The notes under the pieces: model-generated
Database searches by the model: none
Told to the model about the DNA's origin: nothing
The model's input: only the letters and a program-made list of their open reading frames with translations
Made by a program: the position numbers and the translations under genes
Shown: positions 1-5,434 of the stretch, in pieces
How the letters are laid out: the number at the start of each line of letters is the position of its first letter
Numbering within the stretch: position 1 is the first letter of the stretch
Assembly (NCBI GenBank): GCA_038222915.1
Contig: JBBRHH010000308.1
Span: forward strand, 1 to 7,253
Reading direction: 5' to 3'
Source: JBBRHH01 sp038222915
GTDB taxonomy: Bacteria > Planctomycetota > Phycisphaerae > Tepidisphaerales > Tepidisphaeraceae
Length of the DNA: 7,253 nucleotides

Positions 1-2
1 CG

Positions 3-1268
3 GCCGGTGGCGGTCAAGCCGCGCCGGCGGGAGGCGCGGGCGCTGCCCCTGTTGCGCCTCAGGGTGCCGACAAGAGCTGGATCAGCGTCTTCTTCACCTA
101 CGATCCGGCCAAGATCGTCGATGAGTTCAATCAAGTTAAGGTTCCACCCAAGATGCAGACCCCAGAGATCTTGAGAGTGGAAGTCATTCGCGAAGAGCTG
201 CAACCGGACGGTAAGACCTGGGGCAATCCGACGCCGATCAAGCCGCTGCCGCTGCACCCCGAGTTGACCAATATTCCACCCGGCAAGGCCGATCAGGTTA
301 TTTTCCAGAAGAAGGCGCTGGCCAACGCGGGCTTCATCCTGCGTCCGCCGTTTTTTGACGTGACCGCCGGAAGCAAATGGCGAAAATTTGGTGATCCCGA
401 TCCCGAAAATTCGAGCGTTCCAGTAAATACCACTGACGTGAAGCCCGTAAACCCGCCGGCGAAGCCTCCGGTGACGCCGACAAATCCGCCCGTAACGCCG
501 GTGAAACCGCACAAGCCGCCAGGCGGTGCGATGAGCCCCGATCGTCTTGGACCGGTTTACTTCGATGTAATCGACAGCCAAAACGATCGTCTCTTGTTGG
601 CGCTCGCGGATGGAGTTTTTGACCCGGCGACCGCGGCCCCCGCAGGCACCACGCCTCCGGATGGAACGGTTGCGGCTCCGCCGGGTTCCCCCACGCCCAA
701 GGTCGAAGAGTTGTGGGTGCACGACGACTCGGTTCAGGAGGGCAGAACCTATCGGTATAAGGTTCGCGTCGTGGTCTACAACCCGATGTTCAACACGGTT
801 CGACTCACCGCCGATCCGAAGATGGCCAATGTCTTCATGCTGCCGCAGGAAGCGGACACCGGTTGGAGCGTTTGGACGCCGGGAGTCACCATCAAGAGCC
901 ACACCCACTTCTTTGTTGGCCCCAAGACACCCTTCCCGGTGACCAAGAAGGCCATCGCCGTCACTCTCTTTCAATGGAAGGACGGCAAGATGACCAAGAG
1001 CGAGTCCACCCTGAGCCCCGGCGACTCAGTCGGGCCTACCGCGTGGACGGTCGTGGATATCAAGTACGACTCCACCACCAGCGATTTCGTCGTCGCCTTT
1101 ATCGATGACACCGGGCGTCTCCAAAATCATAGTTATCGCGCCGACAGCCGAAACCCCGACTGGCAGAACCTCTTGAAGCAGATCGCGCCGCCCGCAGCTC
1201 CTGCGGCCGGTGCGCCTGCCGCGGGCACTGGCGCTTCGGCGCTCGCGCCGGTCAAGAGCCCGCAATAA
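3..1268 (+). CDS. Unrecognised proline-rich protein with a fibronectin-III-like strand pattern (5' end outside window)
   Basis: The frame is open from the left edge, so the true start lies upstream; an internal ATG at 153 is not a convincing start because the reading continues unbroken before it. The 421 residues seen begin with an Ala/Gly/Pro linker, then a folded stretch (SWISVFFTYDPAKIVDEF...). A Pro/Lys/Val-rich linker follows, encoded at 444-521, with an imperfect NPPVTPVKP-like repeat. A second Pro/Ala/Gly linker lies around 610-700. Next is a beta-rich segment starting LWVHDDSVQEGRTYRYKVRV (about 714-773), whose pattern resembles the last strands of a fibronectin type III domain. The C-terminus is again Ala/Pro/Gly-rich. 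Multiple flexible linkers suggest an envelope or periplasmic multidomain protein, but the N-terminus that would show a signal peptide or membrane anchor is missing. I do not recognise the family and assign no function. The gene ends just before a strong terminator. Confidence 0.8.
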   Translation, partial: AGGGQAAPAGGAGAAPVAPQGADKSWISVFFTYDPAKIVDEFNQVKVPPKMQTPEILRVEVIREELQPDGKTWGNPTPIKPLPLHPELTNIPPGKADQVIFQKKALANAGFILRPPFFDVTAGSKWRKFGDPDPENSSVPVNTTDVKPVNPPAKPPVTPTNPPVTPVKPHKPPGGAMSPDRLGPVYFDVIDSQNDRLLLALADGVFDPATAAPAGTTPPDGTVAAPPGSPTPKVEELWVHDDSVQEGRTYRYKVRVVVYNPMFNTVRLTADPKMANVFMLPQEADTGWSVWTPGVTIKSHTHFFVGPKTPFPVTKKAIAVTLFQWKDGKMTKSESTLSPGDSVGPTAWTVVDIKYDSTTSDFVVAFIDDTGRLQNHSYRADSRNPDWQNLLKQIAPPAAPAAGAPAAGTGASALAPVKSPQ

Positions 1269-1298
1269 CCGATCTTGAGTAAATCTCGAGCTGGTACC

Positions 1299-1328
1299 AG
1301 AGACCGCCAATCGGCGGTCTCTTTTTTT
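1299..1328 (+). terminator. Rho-independent terminator
   Basis: A perfect 10-base-pair stem, AGAGACCGCC pairing with GGCGGTCTCT, encloses the four-base loop AATC and is followed directly by seven T residues (1322-1328). It lies 30 bases after the stop codon of the upstream gene and ends transcription of that unit before sdhB. The stem is symmetric, but an A-tract on the left side is absent, so it probably works only in the plus direction. Confidence 0.93.
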
Positions 1329-1339
1329 CCAACGTTCAA

Positions 1340-1353
1340 AACCGCGCGCGGTT
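1340..1353. promoter_or_regulatory. 14-base perfect palindrome upstream of the sdhB promoter (possible operator)
   Basis: AACCGCGCGCGGTT reads identically on both strands. It sits between the terminator and the candidate -35 box of sdhB, centred about 19 bases upstream of that box. A perfect palindrome at this place could be a dimeric regulator site, but its alternating CG core could also arise by chance in GC-rich DNA. No known consensus was recognised. Confidence 0.3.
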
Positions 1354-1364
1354 GCAGGACCGCC

Positions 1365-1393
1365 TTGTCCCTGTTTCACGCCCCCCGTATCAT
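1365..1393 (+). promoter_or_regulatory. Candidate sigma-70-type promoter for sdhB
   Basis: TTGTCC (1365-1370; 4 of 6 consensus matches) and TATCAT (1388-1393; 5 of 6) are separated by 17 bases, the optimal spacing. This predicts a transcript start near 1400, about 20 bases before the sdhB ATG at 1421. A dedicated promoter is expected here because a strong terminator separates sdhB from the gene before it. Confidence 0.5.
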
Positions 1394-1420
1394 TCTCACC
1401 AGCATGTGCTTGGAGCTAGA

Positions 1421-2197
1421 ATGACCACCACGACCGCCGCTTCCACCCGTACAGTCACCATTCGCGTTCGCCGGCAGGACGGCCCGAACAAACCCGCGCG
1501 CTGGGAAGAATTTTCCGTGCCGGTCCGCCCGAACATGAACATCATCTCGTGCCTCCAGTACATCGCCGCCCACCCAATGACCAAGGCCCGCGTCGCGACG
1601 ACTCCGATTGTTTACGACAGCGGATGCCTCGAGGAAGTATGCGGCGCCTGCACGATGCTGATCAACGGCAAGACCCGCCAGTCCTGCTCCGCTCTCGTCG
1701 ACAAACTGGTTGGCGACGACAACACCATCACGCTCGAGCCGATGACCAAGTTTCCCCTCGTGCGCGACTTGTTTGTCGACCGCCAGCGCCTCTTCAACGA
1801 TCTGCGCAAAACCAAATGCTGGGTCCCGGTCGACGGAACATACGACATCGGTGCCGGGCCGCCGGTTTCACAGGATCTGCAGGAGGAGCGCTATCCGCTG
1901 TCCCGCTGCATCAGTTGCGGGTGCTGCCTGGAGGCGTGCCCGCAATATACGCCGGCCAACAGTTTCGTTGGTGCCGCCGTGATCAGTCAGGTGCGGCTGT
2001 TCAACGACCATCCGATCGGCAAGGCCCTCAAATCGCAGCGGCTCGACGTCCTGATGGGAGAGGGTGGCGTTGCCGACTGTGGAAAAGCGGGCAATTGCGT
2101 TGAAGTGTGCCCGAAGGATATTCCGCTCCTGGAGTCAATCGCCTCAGTGCAACGGCAGGCGACTGTCCATTCGATCAAGCGGTTCTTTTCGAAGTAG
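1421..2197 (+). CDS. sdhB: Succinate dehydrogenase/fumarate reductase iron-sulfur subunit, Bacillus type
   Basis: Subunit B of respiratory complex II. It passes electrons from the FAD of SdhA through three Fe-S clusters to quinone at the inner membrane. The 258-residue length is normal. The N-terminal ferredoxin-like domain binds [2Fe-2S] with C69, C74, C77 and C89 (C-x4-C-x2-C-x11-C). In the C-terminal domain C163, C166, C169 and C230 should hold [4Fe-4S], and C173, C220 and C226 should hold [3Fe-4S], with the expected C-x5-C-x3-CP spacing. WEEF.VP.RPNMN near residues 28-40 and DGTYD.G.GP near 138-147 closely follow the Bacillus subtilis SdhB pattern, suggesting a menaquinone-linked, di-heme-type enzyme (inference). 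The ATG at 1421 was chosen because GGAG (1412-1415) lies five bases before it; a TTG at 1352 would place the start inside the promoter. No sdhA or sdhC lies beside it, unlike the usual sdhCAB order. Confidence 0.95.
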   Translation: MTTTTAASTRTVTIRVRRQDGPNKPARWEEFSVPVRPNMNIISCLQYIAAHPMTKARVATTPIVYDSGCLEEVCGACTMLINGKTRQSCSALVDKLVGDDNTITLEPMTKFPLVRDLFVDRQRLFNDLRKTKCWVPVDGTYDIGAGPPVSQDLQEERYPLSRCISCGCCLEACPQYTPANSFVGAAVISQVRLFNDHPIGKALKSQRLDVLMGEGGVADCGKAGNCVEVCPKDIPLLESIASVQRQATVHSIKRFFSK

Positions 2198-2317
2198 TGG
2201 CGTTCACAACAGCCCTGCAACATTTCTCTTTCGTGTTCGTCTCTTGATTGTTATATCGCAACCTGCCGGCCCGAGCCGCCGGTCGACTTGCATAGCCAAT
2301 TGCACGGAGGAACTCAG
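2198..2317 (+). other. Intergenic region between sdhB and the secreted-protein gene
   Basis: These 120 bases contain no open gene. There is no hairpin with a T-run to end sdhB. A short GC stem (CCGGC at 2266-2270 with GCCGG at 2278-2282) has no T-run and is probably a leader structure or chance. TATATC at 2252-2257 could be a -10 element, but no good -35 partner is seen. A clear ribosome site, GGAGG at 2306-2310, lies seven bases before the ATG at 2318 and fixes that start. Confidence 0.6.
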
Positions 2318-3784
2318 ATGCGATCTGGTCTGATCTGCTTCATCGCCGTGGGCGCCGCCGCCTTCACCTCTCGATTCGCAGGTCCTGCCCGTGCCGCAGA
2401 CCCGCCCGGCGGAAAAAGCATTTTCGATCTGGACGGCAAACAGTCCGATCCTGTTTCCGGAAACAGCGGGCCCAGGCCAGCGACCCGGCCAGGCGAGCCC
2501 AGTGGCTCCAATCCGATTGTGATTCACCGGCCTCCGGTATCCAGGCCCCCTGCTGCCAATCAACCGTTCGCCGTGCCTGCCTTTGAATTTCTGGCCCGCG
2601 CGGAGTTGGCCGTGAAATCGTCCATTCATCCCTATCCGCCCCAGTCCGTCGCGGACCGTCAGGCGATTGCGAAAAAACTGCTGCAGCGCGGTCTGGAAGC
2701 CAATGACCCGGCCGAGAAATTTGTCTGCCTCCGCGAGTCCCGCGATCTGTCGGCCGCAGCGGGTGATCTTCCCGCAGCCGTCTCGGCCCTGTCGGAACTT
2801 TCGAAAACCTTCGCGATATCTGCTCTGGGAATGAAGGTCGACCTCGTAACGAAGTTTGACGCGGCAACACTTTCTCCCGCCGATGCCAGGTCGCTCGCGA
2901 AATATGCCATGGATACGGGCGCCCAGGCGATTACCGCCGACGATTTCGATCAGGCAGAGAAGGCATTTGCCGTCGCAACCGCTGCCGCCAAGGCAAGCGG
3001 CGACGCGTCGTTGGTCCAGTCGGCTGCTACCCGATCCGGCGACGTCGCGAGCCTTCGCGAAGAAGCTGCCCGGATCAAGCCGCACGAACAAAAGTTGGTG
3101 GCCGATTCGAATGATCCGGTGGCAAACTTCGCGGTCGGGCGCTTTCGGTGTTTTCGCAAGGGAGACTGGTCCGGAGGCCTTCCGCTCCTCGCCAAAGGAT
3201 TTAACAAGCTGTTCAAAGCCCTGGCGGAGGAAGAGCTAGCGGTGCCGGCAACGCCGCAAAAGCAGTTTGATCTCGCCAACCGCTGGTACGATCAGGCAAA
3301 ACTTCAGCCCGACGCAGCCCAGCTAAGCGTCTATACACATGCAAGCGTGTGGTACAGCGCCGCCCTTCCCGGCCTCTCCGGAGCCGACAAGACCATCGCA
3401 ACCGAACGGATCGCCGAGTATCCGCCCCCCGCGCCACCGCCAACAACTGTGGCAAAAGTAAACGCCGCCAACGGCAAGATCGCGAAGGAGTTCTGGTTCA
3501 ACGACGGCGGCCCGCCCGGAAATCCGGCCACCCGCATCTGGCTTCAGACAGGTGACAACACCTGGGAAGAGCGATATCCCGACGGAAGGCTCAGCCGCTT
3601 CAAAGTGTCCGGACCTTCGGAAGACGCCGATCACCCCGGCCTGATTGTCACCAAGTTGAACGAGGCGCCTGTTGAGGTTCTTGTCCCGCCGGGAACCGAA
3701 GGCGCGCTGATTTATTTTCGCTTCATCGGCCAACCCGCCTGGATACCACTTGGGCGAATTCACGTCGGTCCCCTACCGCGATGA
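2318..3784 (+). CDS. Secreted planctomycete-type protein with helical repeat-like region and C-terminal beta domain
   Basis: Protein of 488 residues. Residues 1-26 form a signal peptide: a short basic start, a hydrophobic core (LICFIAVGAAAF) and an ARA|AD cleavage site, so the mature protein is exported. Residues 27-85 are a Pro/Gly/Ser-rich linker. Residues about 90-370 are helical and Ala-rich, with hallmarks of a region repeatedly found in large Planctomycetes proteins: QRGLEANDPAEKFVCLRES, then SNDPVANFAVGRF (about 264-276), KGDWSGGLPLLAKG (about 280-293) and WYSAALPGLSGADK (about 346-359). In other proteins this region accompanies kinase, LamG or sulfatase-modifying domains; here it stands without an enzyme. 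From about residue 388 a beta-rich domain begins at EFWFNDGG, with aromatic patterns such as NTWEERYPDGR. The role is unknown; binding or scaffolding outside the cytoplasm is a guess. The start is ATG 2318 with GGAGG seven bases upstream, not the earlier in-frame TTG at 2288. Confidence 0.88.
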   Translation: MRSGLICFIAVGAAAFTSRFAGPARAADPPGGKSIFDLDGKQSDPVSGNSGPRPATRPGEPSGSNPIVIHRPPVSRPPAANQPFAVPAFEFLARAELAVKSSIHPYPPQSVADRQAIAKKLLQRGLEANDPAEKFVCLRESRDLSAAAGDLPAAVSALSELSKTFAISALGMKVDLVTKFDAATLSPADARSLAKYAMDTGAQAITADDFDQAEKAFAVATAAAKASGDASLVQSAATRSGDVASLREEAARIKPHEQKLVADSNDPVANFAVGRFRCFRKGDWSGGLPLLAKGFNKLFKALAEEELAVPATPQKQFDLANRWYDQAKLQPDAAQLSVYTHASVWYSAALPGLSGADKTIATERIAEYPPPAPPPTTVAKVNAANGKIAKEFWFNDGGPPGNPATRIWLQTGDNTWEERYPDGRLSRFKVSGPSEDADHPGLIVTKLNEAPVEVLVPPGTEGALIYFRFIGQPAWIPLGRIHVGPLPR

Positions 3785-3856
3785 ACATTCGCAAGACAAA
3801 TTGCACGCGAGCGGTTATCTTCACTAAGAATAAACATTTGGCTGGAGGAGCAGGAA

Positions 3857-4231
3857 ATGCGCGAAGAGCGCGGCAAACTTGCGGGTGATATCACGGTCAC
3901 GGACGACATGACCTTGTGGGGCACGATCGCCGGCACCGTCACGGTGAAAGAGGGCGGAAAGCTCTACATGCGCGGGGCAATTTTCGGAAATCTCGTCGTC
4001 CAGGACGGCGGCCGGGTGCATGTGTTTGGCAACATTTCAGGTGATCTGCGCGTCGAGGAAGGCTCAAAGGTGATTCACTCCGGGATCATCGGGCGCAACG
4101 TGATCAATGCCGGCGGCCGTCTCCATATCGAGCGCATCGCGAAGGTGGGCGGAAAAATCAAGGAAAACGCCGGCGAAACGATTTATGAAGGGCGCGGCGA
4201 GTGGAAACGCGAAGGCCGGGGGAGCCGCTAG
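3857..4231 (+). CDS. Small bactofilin-like polymer-forming beta-helix protein
   Basis: Protein of 124 residues. Residues about 8-100 show the short repeating pattern of a right-handed beta-helix: alternating hydrophobic residues punctuated by G and GG, roughly one turn per 17-20 residues (GDITVTDDMTLWG, IAGTVTVKEGGKLYMRG, IFGNLVVQDGGRVHVFG, ISGDLRVEEGSKV, IIGRNVINAGGRLHI). This is the pattern of bactofilin (PF04519-type) and related polymer-forming proteins, which assemble into filaments that organise the envelope in other bacteria. It is short for the family and has no signal peptide or membrane segment. The C-terminal 15 residues are charged (EGRGEWKREGRGSR). The ATG is preceded by GGAGG at 3844-3848, eight bases upstream. 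It follows the secreted-protein gene by 72 bases and precedes pheA by 42, so read-through is possible. The family call is made from the repeat pattern and a filament role is inferred. Confidence 0.85.
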   Translation: MREERGKLAGDITVTDDMTLWGTIAGTVTVKEGGKLYMRGAIFGNLVVQDGGRVHVFGNISGDLRVEEGSKVIHSGIIGRNVINAGGRLHIERIAKVGGKIKENAGETIYEGRGEWKREGRGSR

Positions 4232-4239
4232 AGTACGTT

Positions 4240-4272
4240 GTTTACGCACTCCCCCCCGATTACAAAGTAAAC
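4240..4272 (+). promoter_or_regulatory. pheA leader with a short inverted repeat and C-tract
   Basis: GTTTAC (4240-4245) and GTAAAC (4267-4272) are exact inverted repeats separated by 21 bases, ending two bases before the pheA ATG. The spacer contains seven consecutive C residues (4251-4257). No Shine-Dalgarno sequence is visible. The arms could pair in the mRNA and affect initiation, or be two half-sites of an operator, but six-base arms may be chance. Confidence 0.25.
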
Positions 4273-4273
4273 C

Positions 4274-5386
4274 ATGTCCGCCACCGCTCCGCCAAATCCA
4301 CCCACTCCATCAAATCCCGATCTCGAACCGCTGCGCAAGCGGATCGACGTTCTGGACGCGCAGATTGTCGAGCTTCTCAACGCTCGCGCATCCGTCGTCG
4401 TCGAAATTGGACACCTGAAACAGCAGAAGAACTTCCCGATCTACGCCCCCGACCGCGAAAAAGCAGTCCTCGAAAAAGTACGCGGCCTCAACAACGGACC
4501 GCTCTCCGACCGCTGTCTCGAAGCCGTTTATCGTGAGCTCATGAGCGGCTCCTTTGCACTCGAAAAGCCCTTGCGCATCGGCTTTCTTGGCCCCCAAGGT
4601 TCGTTTTCACACCTCGCCTCCGTGCGAAAGTTCGGCAGCAGCGTCGAATACGTTCCCATGGCCGATATCTCAGCGGTCTTCGACGGCGTCGTCCGCGGCC
4701 ATGTCGATTACGGCCTCGTCCCCGTCGAAAATTCCATCGGCGGCGGCGTCGTCGATACCCTCGACGCGTTCCTCAACTCCTCCGCCAAGATCTGCGCGGA
4801 AGTCCAGATTACCGTGCATCACAACCTGCTCGCCAAGGAACCCTGGGAACAGATCACGCGCATCTACTCCAAGCCTGAAGTTTTCAGCCAGTGCCGCAAC
4901 TGGCTTTCGAGCGTCGCCAAAGACCGCGGAATCGAACCGGCCGCCAGCACCAGCCGCGCCGCCGAGTTGGCGGGTAAAACCGATGGCGTAGCTGCCATCG
5001 GATCCAGCCTCGCGGGTGAGCTTTATGGACTGCACATCCTGTTTGAAAACATCGAGGACAATCCAGACAACGTCACCCGATTTTTCGTGATCGGCCGCGA
5101 GCCCGCCCGCCGCACCGGCGATGACAAGACAGCCATCATGTTCACCACCGCCCACAAGCCAGGAGCGTTGGCCGAGGTTCTAGACGTGTTTAAGGAATCA
5201 GGCATCAACCTCACCGACATCGAAAAGCGACCAAGCAAAAAAGTGAACTGGGAATACTACTTCTTCATCGACGCCCAGGGCCATTGCGATGACGAACGCA
5301 TGGTCCAGGCGATTGAACAGGCCAAACAACATTGCCTGCAACTCACCGTCCTGGGCAGCTATCCCCGCTCCGTCGACACGCTATAG
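4274..5386 (+). CDS. pheA: Bifunctional chorismate mutase/prephenate dehydratase (P-protein)
   Basis: Makes phenylpyruvate from chorismate through prephenate, the committed steps of phenylalanine synthesis, in the cytosol. After a Pro-rich leader, residues 17-97 form an AroQ chorismate mutase: R21, R38, K49, D60, R61, E62 and S91 match the usual active-site pattern. Residues 100-275 form the prephenate dehydratase domain, with GPQGSFSH (106-113), VENSIGG (151-157) and the catalytic TRF motif (268-270). Residues 285-363 form the regulatory ACT domain, with GALAEVL (297-303), the Phe-binding motif, followed by IEKRPS (316-321), where most homologues have ESRP. The length of 370 residues is typical. 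The start at ATG 4274 is the earliest possible because an in-frame TAA lies at 4268-4270; no Shine-Dalgarno is visible. Feedback inhibition by Phe is expected for the family, but the S-to-K change leaves its strength open. Confidence 0.96.
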   Translation: MSATAPPNPPTPSNPDLEPLRKRIDVLDAQIVELLNARASVVVEIGHLKQQKNFPIYAPDREKAVLEKVRGLNNGPLSDRCLEAVYRELMSGSFALEKPLRIGFLGPQGSFSHLASVRKFGSSVEYVPMADISAVFDGVVRGHVDYGLVPVENSIGGGVVDTLDAFLNSSAKICAEVQITVHHNLLAKEPWEQITRIYSKPEVFSQCRNWLSSVAKDRGIEPAASTSRAAELAGKTDGVAAIGSSLAGELYGLHILFENIEDNPDNVTRFFVIGREPARRTGDDKTAIMFTTAHKPGALAEVLDVFKESGINLTDIEKRPSKKVNWEYYFFIDAQGHCDDERMVQAIEQAKQHCLQLTVLGSYPRSVDTL

Positions 5387-5434
5387 GGTCACCACGCGGC
5401 ATAACAAACTTTCTGAACTCCAGAACACGTTTCG
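5387..5434. other. Convergent intergenic gap between pheA and the BON-protein gene
   Basis: Only 48 bases separate the two stop codons of these facing genes. The only hairpin seen is weak: TTCTG (5411-5415) with CAGAA (5421-5425) around a five-base loop. It is followed on the minus strand by AGTTTGTT. It could be a poor two-way terminator, but it is too short to call with confidence. Confidence 0.3.

Noticed and set aside
1271..1290. Imperfect hairpin around CTTGAG/CTCGAG before the terminator
   Set aside because: Contains a mismatch and a short stem without a T-run; the adjacent perfect 10-bp stem with T7 explains termination.
1549..2103. Plus-strand open frame of 184 codons inside sdhB
   Set aside because: Overlaps in another frame the complete set of Fe-S cluster motifs of SdhB; its own product is Arg/Gln/Pro-rich and meaningless.
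2204..3091. Long antisense open frame (295 codons) opposite the secreted-protein gene
   Set aside because: Arg/Gly-rich composition without a recognisable domain, fully antisense to a gene with a signal peptide, ribosome site and known motifs. It is explained by GC-rich codon bias.
3801..3831. Possible promoter for the bactofilin-like gene (TTGCAC ... AAGAAT)
   Set aside because: Only 3 of 6 and 4 of 6 matches with a 19-base spacer; too weak to annotate.
3781..3888. ATG overlapping the stop of the secreted-protein gene (ATGA) with a 35-codon frame
   Set aside because: Short, no ribosome site, and it runs out of frame across the well-supported start of the bactofilin-like gene.
4670..5155. 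Minus-strand open frame of 161 codons opposite pheA
   Set aside because: Antisense to the prephenate dehydratase domain, and it lacks any recognisable motif.
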